21,924 bases of DNA from Rubrivivax sp. (lineage in GTDB: Bacteria; Pseudomonadota; Gammaproteobacteria; Burkholderiales; Burkholderiaceae): contig SEEY01000002.1 in NCBI GenBank assembly GCA_004211235.1, positions 1-21,924 of the forward strand. Reading direction: 5' to 3'. Every line of letters begins with the position of its first letter. The first letter of the stretch is position 1. The notes below the pieces were generated by a model. It did no database searches. It saw nothing but the letters and a program-made list of their open reading frames with translations, and had not been told where the DNA came from. The position numbers and the translations under genes are program-made. Of the stretch, positions 1 to 7,535 are shown piece by piece.

Positions 1-102
1 TGCAGCGTGTTTGTTTGGCGAAATCCCGGCTTGCAGGTTGCAAATGTAGCGCTACCATTTGAGATCGTGCAAGCCGGGATTTCGCCAAACAAACACGCTG
101 CA
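1..102. repeat. Perfect 35-bp inverted repeat with 32-nt loop
   Basis: Positions 1-35 and 68-102 are exact reverse complements, leaving a loop at 36-67 that holds a LacI-type operator. The right arm ends 6 nt before the GGAG of the glucuronidase ribosome binding site. The left arm begins at the first base of the window, so the stem could be longer than seen. If transcribed from upstream, the leader would fold into a very stable hairpin. It could be an attenuator, a terminator of an upstream unit, a cruciform around the operator, or a fold-back assembly artefact. Confidence 0.9.
44..57 (+). promoter_or_regulatory. LacI-type operator upstream of the alpha-glucuronidase
   Basis: The sequence ATGTAGCGCTACCA contains the 10-bp palindrome GTAGCGCTAC, centred between positions 50 and 51. 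It resembles the xyl-box described for xylan regulons in Xanthomonas (TGGTAGCGCTAACA, from memory). Two related sites lie upstream of the TonB receptor (7414-7427 and 7536-7549). All three are preceded by a TTGC(A/G)(A/G)AT stretch. The LacI-family product encoded at 2350-3438 is the natural candidate to bind it. Confidence 0.65.
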
Positions 103-117
103 CGGGACGGAGACAGG

Positions 118-2259
118 ATGAAACCAAGATTTCGCGGGCTGGCCTGGGCGCTGGTGTTCCTGGTGCTGGCCCCCGCATTGGCCCGGGCCGAGGACGGCTA
201 CGACCTGTGGCTGCGCTACCGGCCAGCGCCCCCCGAGCTGCGGGTGCCGTTGCAGGCCCGCGCGCAGGCCATCCTGCTGGCGGCGCCCGATTCGCCCGTG
301 CTGCAGGCGGCGGTGGCGGAGCTGCAGCGTGGCGTGGCGGGCATGACCGGCCGGGCGCCTGGGCTGACCTCGGCCGTCGTGCCGGGCACCCTGTTGCTGA
401 CGCTCGTCCAGCGTGCGCCGAAGGGCCTGAACCTGCCCGGGGCCGAGCTCGGCCGGGAAGGCTGGCTGTTGCGCAGCCAGAGGCTCGATGGACGGGAGGT
501 GACCGTCATCGCCGCGAACAGCGACGTGGGCCTGCTCTACGGCAGCTTTGCCTGGCTGCGGGCCGCGCAGACCGGAGCGGACCTCACCCGCCTCGACCAG
601 CGCTCCACACCCAAGGTCGCCCTGCGCCTGCTCAACCACTGGGACAACCTGGACCGCCACGTCGAACGCGGCTATGCCGGCGCGTCGCTGTGGGACTGGT
701 GGAAGCTGCCCGACATCCTCGACCCGCGCTACCAGGACTACGCCCGGGCGAATGCCTCGCTGGGCATCAACGGCACGGTGCTGAACAACGTCAATGCCAA
801 GGCCGAGTCGCTGACCGCGACCTACCTCGCCAAGGCGGCCGCGCTCGCCGGCGTCTTCCGGCCCTATGGCATCAAGGTCTACCTGTCGGCGCGCTTCTCC
901 GCGCCGCGCGACCTCGGCGGCCTGAAGACGGCTGACCCGCTCGACCCGGCGGTGCGCGCCTGGTGGAAGGCCAAGACCGACGAGATCTACCAGGCGATCC
1001 CGGACTTCGGCGGTTTCCTCGTCAAGGCCAACTCGGAGGGCCAGCCCGGCCCGCAGGACTACGGCCGCAACCATGCCGACGGCGCCAACATGCTGGCGGA
1101 GGCGCTGGCGCCGCACGGCGGCGTCGTGCTGTGGCGAGCCTTCGTCTACTCGCCCGAGGCGAGTGACCGCGCCGCCCAGGCCTATGCCGAGTTCCAGCCG
1201 CTGGACGGCAAGTTCGCCGCCAACGTCATCGTGCAGGTGAAGAACGGCCCGGTCGACTTCCAGCCCCGGGAGCCCTTCCATCCGCTGTTCGGCGCGATGC
1301 CGAAGACGCCGCTGGCGCTGGAACTGCAGATCACCAAGGAGTACCTCGGCTTTGCGACCCATCTCGTCTACCTCGGCCCGCTGTTCGAGGAGGTGTTGAA
1401 GTCCGACACGGGGCATGGCGGCACGGTGGCCCGCGTCGTCGACGGCCGCCTTGAAGGGCACCCGCTCACGGCCATCGCCGGTGTGGCGAACATCGGCACG
1501 GACCGCAACTGGAGCGGCTCGCAGTTCGACCAGGCCAACTGGTACGCCTTCGGCCGCCTCGCCTGGGACCCGGACCTGAAGGCCGGCGACGTCGCCCGCG
1601 ACTGGGCGGGTCAGACCTTCACGGCACGGCCGGCCGCGCGCGACGCCATCGTCGACCTCATGCTCGCCTCGCGCGAGGCCGTCGTCGACTACATGACGCC
1701 GCTGGGCCTGCACCACCTGATGGACACCGGGCACCACTACGGGCCGGGCCCCTGGGTCAACGACCTGGAGCGCGCCGACTGGAATCCAACCTACTTCCAC
1801 CGCGCCGGTCGTGACGGCATCGGCTTCGACCGCACGCGCACCGGCAGCAATGCCGTCGCCCAGTACGCGCCGCCGCTGGCGCGGCTGTGGAGCGACCCGC
1901 GCACGACGCCGCCCGAGCTGCTCCTGTGGTTCCACCACCTGCCGTGGGATTACGCCATGCCGTCCGGCCGCAGCCTGTGGGCCGAGCTGATCGCCCGCTA
2001 TGACCGCGGCGTGGCGACGGTGGACGACATGGGCCGGCGCTGGGCGGCCCTCAAGCCCGACATCGACCCCGGCCGCCATGCCGAGGTGACGGCCTTCCTG
2101 GCCGTGCAGGCGCGGGAGGCGCGCTGGTGGCGCGATGCTTGCATCGCCTACTTCCAGTCCGTTTCCGGCCTGCCGCTGCCCGCGGGCGTGCGGCCTCCGG
2201 AGCACGGGTTGCCGTACTACAAGAGCCTGCGCTTCGGCTTCGCGCCGGGGCGCGGATGA
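118..2259 (+). CDS. aguA: Secreted alpha-glucuronidase, GH67
   Basis: GH67 enzymes remove (4-O-methyl)glucuronic acid from the non-reducing end of xylan-derived aldouronic acids. The 713-aa product starts with a Sec signal peptide (residues 1-24, basic N-terminus, hydrophobic core, ARA before the cut), so it should act in the periplasm or outer membrane. The catalytic neighbourhoods are clear: KANSEGQPGP with E307 (general acid), NGPVDFQPREP with D380, and LELQITKEYLG with E408. The spacing of these three (73 and 28 residues) equals that of E292, D365 and E393 in Cellvibrio GlcA67A as I recall it. The start at 118 is chosen because it gives the signal peptide and has GGAG 5 nt upstream; the frame is open further upstream but only through the inverted repeat. 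It opens the uronate locus and is probably repressed through the operator at 44-57. Confidence 0.95.
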   Translation: MKPRFRGLAWALVFLVLAPALARAEDGYDLWLRYRPAPPELRVPLQARAQAILLAAPDSPVLQAAVAELQRGVAGMTGRAPGLTSAVVPGTLLLTLVQRAPKGLNLPGAELGREGWLLRSQRLDGREVTVIAANSDVGLLYGSFAWLRAAQTGADLTRLDQRSTPKVALRLLNHWDNLDRHVERGYAGASLWDWWKLPDILDPRYQDYARANASLGINGTVLNNVNAKAESLTATYLAKAAALAGVFRPYGIKVYLSARFSAPRDLGGLKTADPLDPAVRAWWKAKTDEIYQAIPDFGGFLVKANSEGQPGPQDYGRNHADGANMLAEALAPHGGVVLWRAFVYSPEASDRAAQAYAEFQPLDGKFAANVIVQVKNGPVDFQPREPFHPLFGAMPKTPLALELQITKEYLGFATHLVYLGPLFEEVLKSDTGHGGTVARVVDGRLEGHPLTAIAGVANIGTDRNWSGSQFDQANWYAFGRLAWDPDLKAGDVARDWAGQTFTARPAARDAIVDLMLASREAVVDYMTPLGLHHLMDTGHHYGPGPWVNDLERADWNPTYFHRAGRDGIGFDRTRTGSNAVAQYAPPLARLWSDPRTTPPELLLWFHHLPWDYAMPSGRSLWAELIARYDRGVATVDDMGRRWAALKPDIDPGRHAEVTAFLAVQAREARWWRDACIAYFQSVSGLPLPAGVRPPEHGLPYYKSLRFGFAPGRG

Positions 2260-2349
2260 CAGCGCAACCGCAGCCATGGTAGAGAATCGCCGCTTCGGCG
2301 TGCCACGGCTCGCCCGGCCGGCAAAAACAATGATGATTCGAGGTGCAGA

Positions 2350-3438
2350 TTGAAGCCAAACGCGCGCCAGGGGCGGAGCACCAAGGTCGCCACCATCGCC
2401 GATGTGGCCAGCCTTGCAGGCGTGTCGCCGATGACGGTATCGCGCGTCGTCAACGGTGAGCCCAACGTACGGCCCGGCACCCGGGACAAGGTCCAGGCCG
2501 CCATCGAGTCGCTCAACTACGTGCCCAACCAGGCGGCGCGCCGGCTGGCGGGCTCGGAGCCCATCCGTATCGGCATGCTCTACATCGATCCGACGGCGGG
2601 TTATCTGAACGAGTTCCTCATCGGCCTGTTGAACAAGGCCAGCCTGCGCCATGTGCAGCTGGTGGTGCAGCGCTGCGATGCGGCCCGCGACGGCGAGGAG
2701 CAGCCGGTGGCGGAAATGATCGCCAACGGCATCGATGGCCTGATCCTGCCGCCGCCCTTCTGCGATTCGCAACCCCTGCTCAAGCTGGTGGCCGAGACCG
2801 ACACGCCGGCCGTCGTCGTCTCCAGCGGCGTGCCGGCCGAGTCCGTCTGCGCCGTCGGCATCGACGACTACCAGGCCGCCTACGAGATGACGCGCCACCT
2901 GCTCACGCTCGGCCACCATCGCCTGGGCTTCATCATTGGCGACCCCTACCAGAGCAGCAGCTCGCGGCGCCTCGCCGGCTTCCATGCGGCGATGCGCGAT
3001 GCGGGCCTGAACATCGAGGAGGAGGAGGTCGTTGCCCAGGGCATGTTCACCTACCGCTCGGGCCTGGATGCAGCCGAAGGCCTGCTGACGCAGGAACGCC
3101 GGCCCACCGCGATCTTCGCCAGCAACGACGACATGGCCGCGGCCACGGTCGCCATCGCCCACCGCCTTGGCCTGGACGTGCCCAGCGACCTCACCGTCGT
3201 GGGATTTGACGATGCGCCGCTGGCGACGACGATCTGGCCCGAACTCACCACCGTGCGCCAGCCCATCATGGAGATGGCCGGCGCCGCGGTGGATCTGCTG
3301 GTGCGCCACATCCGCGCGCGCCGGTCCGGCGAGCCTCTGCCCTGCGAGCATGAGCTCATGGATTTCGAACTGGTCCGACGCCAGTCCGACGCCGCGCCCC
3401 GCCTGCGCCCACCCCTGCGCCTGGGCGCCGGCGGCTGA
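2350..3438 (+). CDS. LacI-family transcriptional regulator (uronate/xylan locus)
   Basis: The 362-aa protein has a classical LacI architecture: N-terminal helix-turn-helix at about residues 15-36 (TIADVASLAGVSPMTVSRVV), a hinge helix near 58-68 (YVPNQAARRLAG), and a periplasmic-binding-protein-like sugar-binding domain to the C-terminus. It starts with TTG, supported by GAGGTG 4-5 nt upstream (2340-2345); the ATG codons just upstream are in other frames. It lies 90 bp after the glucuronidase and 45 bp before uronate dehydrogenase, all on the same strand. The related operators at 44-57, 7414-7427 and 7536-7549 make it the likely local repressor, relieved by a xylo-oligosaccharide or uronate signal. 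The inducer cannot be read from sequence. Confidence 0.92.
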   Translation: MKPNARQGRSTKVATIADVASLAGVSPMTVSRVVNGEPNVRPGTRDKVQAAIESLNYVPNQAARRLAGSEPIRIGMLYIDPTAGYLNEFLIGLLNKASLRHVQLVVQRCDAARDGEEQPVAEMIANGIDGLILPPPFCDSQPLLKLVAETDTPAVVVSSGVPAESVCAVGIDDYQAAYEMTRHLLTLGHHRLGFIIGDPYQSSSSRRLAGFHAAMRDAGLNIEEEEVVAQGMFTYRSGLDAAEGLLTQERRPTAIFASNDDMAAATVAIAHRLGLDVPSDLTVVGFDDAPLATTIWPELTTVRQPIMEMAGAAVDLLVRHIRARRSGEPLPCEHELMDFELVRRQSDAAPRLRPPLRLGAGG

Positions 3439-3483
3439 CGCGAGACGACAATTTTTCAGGCCCGACGCCGGGCTGCTCATTCG

Positions 3484-4320
3484 ATGCAAGAACTGACTGG
3501 ACTGCGCTTCAAGCGCCTGCTGTTGACCGGCGCTGCCGGCACCCTGGGCCGCATGCTGCGCCCGCGCATGAAGCGCTACTGCGAGACGCTGCGCGTCTCC
3601 GACCTCTCCGCGATGGACCCGGCCGGCGAGGGCGAGGAGGTCGTCGTCGCGCCGCTGGAAGACGAAGCGGCGATGTACGAGCTGCTGGACGGCGTCGATG
3701 CCGTGCTGCACTTCGGTGGCGTGTCCATCGAGAAGCCCTTCAGCACCGTGCTGCCGGCCAACATCGTCGGCGCCTACAACCTGTACGAAGCGGCCCGGCG
3801 CCGGGGCACGAAGCGCATCGTCTTCGCCAGCTCCAACCACGTCACCGGCTTCTACGGCCAGGGCGAGACGATCAAGGCCCATGTCGTGCCGCGGCCCGAC
3901 ACGTATTACGGCCTGTCCAAGGCGTTCGGCGAGAACCTGGCGCAGTTCTACTTCGACCGGCACGGCCTGGAGACGGTCACGATCCGCATCGGCTCCTGCC
4001 TGCCCGAGCCGGTGGACCGCCGCCAGCTCTCCAGCTGGATCAGCCACGACGACATGGAGCGCCTGCTCGTCGCCGCACTGAGCGCGCCGGTCGTCGGTCA
4101 CAGCATCGTCTACGGCTGCAGCGACAACCGCACGACCTGGTGGGACAACTCCCAGGGCCACCACGTCGGCTACCGCCCGCAGGACAGCTCCGAACCCTGG
4201 CGCGCGGCCATCGAGGCGAAGCAGGGCGCCGTCGACCCGACCCGGCCTGAAGCGCGCTACCAGGGCGGCGGCTTCGTCGTGCTGGGGCCGTTCGACTTCG
4301 CCGGCCAGGGCGCCAAATGA
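3484..4320 (+). CDS. udh: NAD-dependent uronate dehydrogenase
   Basis: Uronate dehydrogenase oxidises D-glucuronate or D-galacturonate to the aldarolactone with NAD+, the first step of the oxidative uronate route. The 278-aa length fits the family (about 265-275 aa). It is a short-chain dehydrogenase/epimerase-like fold: TGAAGTLG nucleotide loop at 15-22, FASSNHVTGFYG around 114-124 carrying the active-site serine region, and the catalytic Y142xxxK146 in TYYGLSKAFGE. The acidic stretch around residue 40 (VSDLSAMD) suits NAD rather than NADP. Its stop overlaps the lactonase start by 4 nt (ATGA), so the two are translationally coupled, matching dehydrogenase-then-lactonase chemistry. No strong ribosome binding site is visible before 3484. 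It receives glucuronate released by the GH67 enzyme. Confidence 0.9.
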   Translation: MQELTGLRFKRLLLTGAAGTLGRMLRPRMKRYCETLRVSDLSAMDPAGEGEEVVVAPLEDEAAMYELLDGVDAVLHFGGVSIEKPFSTVLPANIVGAYNLYEAARRRGTKRIVFASSNHVTGFYGQGETIKAHVVPRPDTYYGLSKAFGENLAQFYFDRHGLETVTIRIGSCLPEPVDRRQLSSWISHDDMERLLVAALSAPVVGHSIVYGCSDNRTTWWDNSQGHHVGYRPQDSSEPWRAAIEAKQGAVDPTRPEARYQGGGFVVLGPFDFAGQGAK

Positions 4321-5288
4321 GCGGCCCGAGCATCCCGTTCGCGACCGCCACGCGACTGCCCGATGCCGCCTTCGAGATCCTCTCGCCGGCCGGTCGCGAG
4401 TTGCGCCTGTTCTCGGCGGTCGTCGAGCAACTCGCCACCGGACTGCAATGGGCCGAGGGGCCCGTCTGGTTCGGCGACGGCCGCTACCTGCTCGTCTCCG
4501 ACATCCCCAATGACCGCATCCTGCGCTGGGACGACGCCAACGGCGCCGTCAGCGTGTTTCGCCAGCCGAGCGGCAATGCCAACGGCCATGCGCGTGACCG
4601 GCAGGGCCGCCTCGTCAGTTGCGAGCACCTCGGCCGGCGCATCACGCGCACCGAGCATGACGGCCGCATCACCGTGCTGGCGGATCGGCATGACGGCAAG
4701 CCGCTGAATTCGCCCAACGACATCACCGTCGCGCTGGACGGCGCGGTCTGGTTCACCGACCCCGACTTCGGCATCGCCAGCGACTGGGAAGGTCTGCGCG
4801 CCAGGCCCGAGCTGCCGCACGGCGTCTACCGCATCGATCCGTCCAGCGGCGAGCTGCAGCGCGTGCTGGACGACCTTGCCGGCCCCAACGGCCTGGCCTT
4901 CACGCCGGACGGCATGCGGCTGCTCGTCGTCGAGAGCCGCGCCCAGCCGAACCGGCTGATCTGGAGCTACGCCGTCGACGGCGCGAGCCTGAGCGACAAG
5001 CGGCTGCTCATCGACGCCGAAGGCCCCGGCGCCTTCGATGGCATTGCCCTCGACACGCAGGGCCGCATCTGGTGCGGTTTCGGTGGCGGCGGCCAGCCTG
5101 GCGTCGACCCGACGGCGCTGGACGGCGTGCGCGTGTACAGCGCGCAGGGCGAGCCGCTTGCCCACATCCACCTGCCCGAGCGCTGCGCCAACCTGTGCTT
5201 CGGCGGCGCCAAGGGCAACCGCCTCTTCATGGCCAGCAGCCATTCGCTGTACGCCGTCTACGTCAACGCCCGCGGAGCCGTGCTGTGA
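4317..5288 (+). CDS. SMP-30/gluconolactonase-family lactonase
   Basis: The 323-aa protein is a six-bladed propeller of the SMP-30/gluconolactonase/LRE family, metal-dependent sugar lactonases. Visible signatures are WAEGPVW with E47, SPNDITVALDGAVWFTD with N134, GPNGLAFTPDG with N191 and GAFDGIALDTQGRIW with D241; E47, N191 and D241 correspond to the Glu-Asn-Asp metal ligands of the family. It has no signal peptide and should be cytoplasmic. The 4-nt overlap with uronate dehydrogenase strongly suggests that the substrate is the aldarolactone (glucaro- or galactarolactone) made by that enzyme. A xylonolactonase role is the main alternative, since the same fold serves xylose oxidation. Confidence 0.88.
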   Translation: MSGPSIPFATATRLPDAAFEILSPAGRELRLFSAVVEQLATGLQWAEGPVWFGDGRYLLVSDIPNDRILRWDDANGAVSVFRQPSGNANGHARDRQGRLVSCEHLGRRITRTEHDGRITVLADRHDGKPLNSPNDITVALDGAVWFTDPDFGIASDWEGLRARPELPHGVYRIDPSSGELQRVLDDLAGPNGLAFTPDGMRLLVVESRAQPNRLIWSYAVDGASLSDKRLLIDAEGPGAFDGIALDTQGRIWCGFGGGGQPGVDPTALDGVRVYSAQGEPLAHIHLPERCANLCFGGAKGNRLFMASSHSLYAVYVNARGAVL

Positions 5289-5366
5289 GCGCCGCGCGGC
5301 CGCCCGAAGGGGCTCAGCTCCCGCCCGGCGGGACAGCGCAAAGCGCGAAGCGCAAAGGGTGCACCC

Positions 5367-6428
5367 ATGATTCCTGAACCCCAAGTGACCGTGCGTGACT
5401 ACGGCCGGCTGCCCGACGGCCGCACCGTCCACGAATACCGCCTCGACAACGGCCGTGGGCTCGTGCTGACCGCGCTGGACTGGGGCGGCATCGTCACCGG
5501 CCTGTGGCTGCCGGATGCTGCCGGCCCCGCTGACAGCGTTGTCCTCGGGCTGGCGAACCTGGACGCCTATCTCGCGGGCGCCGGCTCGCACCTCGGCGTC
5601 ATCGCCGGGCGCTACGCGAACCGCATCGCCGGTGCGAGCTTCGAACTGGACGGCCAGCGCCACCGGCTCCTGGCCAATGACGGGTCGAACTGCCTGCATG
5701 GCGGGCCCCAGGGATTTGGCGCGTCGTTGTGGCGCGGCCTGCCGCAGAAGCCTGGCGCGGACGGCAGCGTCAGCCTGCGACTTGAGCGAGCCAGCCCGGA
5801 CGGCGAGATGGGTTTCCCGGGCACATTGCAGGTCGCCGTGACCTACACGCTCGGGGCCGACATGAGCTGGCGCGTCGACTACGAGGCCACGACCGACCGG
5901 CCGACCGTCGTCAACCTGACTTCGCATGCCTACTTCAACCTCGGCGGCGCCGAATCCGGTTCTGCACTCGGCCACCGCCTGGCGCTGAACGCCAGCCGCT
6001 ACACGCAGCCGGACGCGAACAGCATCCCGCTGCGCCACGTGCCGGTCGAAGGCACGCCGTTCGACTTCCGTCGTGAGCGGGTCATCGGCACCGATGTGGG
6101 CTATGACCACAACTGGCTGCTCGACCATCCGCTCGACGGCGCACTCCATCCGGCCGCCGGCCTGCACGATCCGGCCTCGGGCCGCAGCATGCAGATCCTG
6201 ACGACCGAGCCGGCCATCCAGTTCTATGCCGGCACGTGGCTGAACGGTTCGCCGGCCAGCCCGGGCGGGCGGGCCTACACGCGTGGCATGGGCGTGTGCC
6301 TGGAAACCCAGCACAACCCCGATTCGCCCAATCGACCCGTCGGTCCGGACTGGCCCAGCACGGTGCTGCGGCCCGGCGAGACCTTCCGCTCGGCGACCCT
6401 GCATCGCTTTCGCACGGGCAAGCCTTAG
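5367..6428 (+). CDS. galM: Aldose 1-epimerase (mutarotase)
   Basis: The 353-aa protein interconverts alpha and beta anomers of free aldoses, here probably xylose or other sugars released from hemicellulose. Family motifs are all present: GRYANRI (81-87), NCLHGG with H111, NLTSHAYFNLGG with catalytic acid H187, GTPFDFR (229-235), and the C-terminal CLETQHNPDSPN with catalytic base E313. No signal peptide is seen. It follows the lactonase after 78 bp on the same strand. A perfect 10-bp palindrome (GGGTGCACCC, 5357-5366) sits directly before the ATG and includes the ribosome-binding stretch. The gene converges on gntR with a 4-bp overlap of the two stop ends. Confidence 0.93.
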   Translation: MIPEPQVTVRDYGRLPDGRTVHEYRLDNGRGLVLTALDWGGIVTGLWLPDAAGPADSVVLGLANLDAYLAGAGSHLGVIAGRYANRIAGASFELDGQRHRLLANDGSNCLHGGPQGFGASLWRGLPQKPGADGSVSLRLERASPDGEMGFPGTLQVAVTYTLGADMSWRVDYEATTDRPTVVNLTSHAYFNLGGAESGSALGHRLALNASRYTQPDANSIPLRHVPVEGTPFDFRRERVIGTDVGYDHNWLLDHPLDGALHPAAGLHDPASGRSMQILTTEPAIQFYAGTWLNGSPASPGGRAYTRGMGVCLETQHNPDSPNRPVGPDWPSTVLRPGETFRSATLHRFRTGKP

Positions 6429-7129
6429 ACGATGAGGTATTCCGGGTAGCGCTGCTGGATCTCGTCCACCGACGCCAGCGTGCCCGACAGATGCTCGCGA
6501 ACGGCATGCTGCGCCGCGTCGACATCGCGCGACTCGATGGCTTGGAGGATGGCCTGGTGGGCGCGCAACGTCGACTCGGTCTTGCCGACGGTGGGGATGT
6601 GCAGCAGCCGCAGACGGTCCACGTGCCCGGACATGCGCACGACGACCGACCAGAGCCTGGACAGCCCAGCGGCGGCGTACATCAGCCGGTGAAATTCCTT
6701 GTCGGCGGCGATGAAGCCGATGAAGTCCTTGTTGTCCGCGAGTTCTGCCTGACGCGACAACTGCGTGCGCAGGTCGGCAATGACCGAACCGTCATGCGTC
6801 ACGGCCAGCTGACGCGCGATCTCGATCTCGATGGAACGGCGCAGGAAATGCGCCTCACGCGCCGCCGGCACGTCGATGCGGCTGACCTGGGTCGTGTGCT
6901 GCGCGCGGACGATGACCAGGCCTTCCTCGCTGAGCCGGATGAGGGCGTCGCGTACCGGCGTCTGGCTGACGCCGAAGCGCTGCGCCAGCTCTGCGCGATC
7001 CAGCGCGATCCCGGGGGCAAGCTCCATCGAGATGATGGCGCCGCGGAGCGCCTCGAGGACCTGTGGAGCTGCGTGTCGGGTGGGATCGAGCGTGAAATTC
7101 ATGTTGGGCGCGGCGCCGGATTCTGGCAC
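6425..7129 (-). CDS. GntR-family regulator, FCD subfamily
   Basis: The 234-aa protein has an N-terminal winged helix-turn-helix (about residues 22-84, with LAQRFGVSQTPVRDALIRLSEEG) and a C-terminal FCD effector domain. Candidate metal-site residues of the FCD are D143 and H147 (DKEFH), H191 (RAHQ) and H213 (REHL). FCD regulators commonly sense organic or sugar acids such as uronates and aldarates (UxuR, ExuR, GarR-like), which fits the neighbours. The GTG start at 7129 is chosen because GGGG lies about 8 nt upstream; the ATG at 7102 (225 aa) is possible but has no visible ribosome binding site. It is convergent with galM and divergent from the TonB receptor. Targets may include the 14-bp palindrome at 7477-7490. 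Confidence 0.9.
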   Translation of the reverse strand: MPESGAAPNMNFTLDPTRHAAPQVLEALRGAIISMELAPGIALDRAELAQRFGVSQTPVRDALIRLSEEGLVIVRAQHTTQVSRIDVPAAREAHFLRRSIEIEIARQLAVTHDGSVIADLRTQLSRQAELADNKDFIGFIAADKEFHRLMYAAAGLSRLWSVVVRMSGHVDRLRLLHIPTVGKTESTLRAHQAILQAIESRDVDAAQHAVREHLSGTLASVDEIQQRYPEYLIV

Positions 7130-7213
7130 TCCGACCCCGACGCACCAGAGAGTTAATGCCTACGCAAGCGGGGGCGAAGGCGGCAGGGGATGCCAGGTCG
7201 CGTGCGCTCGCTC

Positions 7214-7279
7214 CCCGCCTTCGGCGGAGCCGTCCAGCAACGGTTGCCCTCAAAAAAACGGCGGCTCCGCGAAGGCGGG
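7214..7279. repeat. Imperfect inverted repeat between gntR and the TonB receptor
   Basis: Arm 7214-7232 pairs with arm 7262-7279 except for one bulged base, leaving a 29-nt loop with a run of seven A residues. The left arm also contains its own small hairpin (CCGCCTTCGGCGG). No T-run follows either arm in a terminator position. The function is unknown. Confidence 0.6.
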
Positions 7280-7293
7280 CCGCCGAAGTGAAA

Positions 7294-7317
7294 GGACGCC
7301 CACCAGCCCGGGCGTCC
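7294..7317. repeat. 8-bp stem hairpin
   Basis: GGACGCCC (7294-7301) and GGGCGTCC (7310-7317) flank an 8-nt loop. It lies 15 bp after the larger inverted repeat, in the 488-bp gap between gntR and the receptor. The first half of this gap shows no convincing gene; an ORF at 7156-7437 is arginine/alanine-rich low-complexity sequence. Confidence 0.45.
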
Positions 7318-7413
7318 GACCAGAGATTCAAGGTGGCATGCGCTTCCGGCGCAGATGCTTCAGCAGGGCACCCAGGCCGTAGCTCCCTGCTATTCACGGC
7401 TGATATTGCGGAT

Positions 7414-7427
7414 TGTGAGCGCTACCC
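7414..7427 (+). promoter_or_regulatory. Upstream LacI-type operator of the TonB receptor
   Basis: TGTGAGCGCTACCC shares the GCGCTACC core with the sites at 44-57 and 7536-7549. It is preceded by ATTGCGGAT, exactly as at 7528-7535. It lies about 122 bp upstream of the promoter-proximal operator, a distance compatible with looping by a tetrameric LacI-type repressor. Confidence 0.5.
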
Positions 7428-7476
7428 ACAGCACTGAAAACCCGTGATAACCAGTTAAGCCGCCGTTGCGATCTTC

Positions 7477-7490
7477 ACTAATACATTAGT
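7477..7490. promoter_or_regulatory. 14-bp palindrome upstream of the receptor promoter
   Basis: ACTAAT and ATTAGT are perfect inverted half-sites separated by AC. It ends 12 bp before the -35 box at 7502. AT-rich palindromes of this size are typical of dimeric regulators; the neighbouring GntR/FCD protein is a candidate, but no family consensus was matched with certainty. Confidence 0.45.
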
Positions 7491-7501
7491 ACACACCCTC
7501 G

Positions 7502-7530
7502 TTGACGCGAGATGTGTCGCTCCGTAAATT
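7502..7530 (+). promoter_or_regulatory. Sigma-70 promoter of the TonB receptor
   Basis: TTGACG (7502-7507) and TAAATT (7525-7530) are separated by 17 bp, a good match to the housekeeping consensus. The expected start is near 7537, placing the operator at 7536-7549 directly on the transcription start, as in simple repression. Confidence 0.7.
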
Positions 7531-7535
7531 GCGGA

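Noticed and set aside
27..42. A GG-N10-GC match (CGGCTTGCAGGTTGCA) in front of the glucuronidase
   Set aside because: The -24 element lacks the A/C after GGC, it lies in the arm of the inverted repeat, and the locus otherwise looks sigma-70/LacI controlled. It is a useful reminder that GG-N10-GC alone occurs by chance in GC-rich DNA.
1..102. The inverted repeat as an invertible promoter switch
   Set aside because: The 32-nt loop is much shorter than known site-specific inversion segments and no recombinase gene is nearby in the window.
2274..2286. A half operator-like sequence (ATGGTAG) in front of the lacI gene
   Set aside because: The second half-site is absent, so autoregulation through it is not supported.
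3446..3475. Hairpin GCCCG-ACGC-CGGGC in the 45-bp gap between lacI and udh as a terminator
   Set aside because: The stem is only 5 bp and the T-run precedes rather than follows it on the coding strand, so transcription probably continues into udh.
52..4164. A 1370-codon open frame on the minus strand across the glucuronidase, lacI and udh genes
   Set aside because: It is antisense to three genes with intact family motifs, has a repetitive Arg/Gly/Val/Ala composition, and is explained by codon bias in high-GC DNA. The same holds for minus-strand frames at 4257-6404, 7486-10518 and 13724-15049, and the plus-strand frame at 15811-17499.
7156..7437. Plus-strand ORF of 93 codons upstream of the TonB receptor
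   Set aside because: Low-complexity Arg/Ala composition, no family resemblance, and it runs through inverted repeats and an operator.
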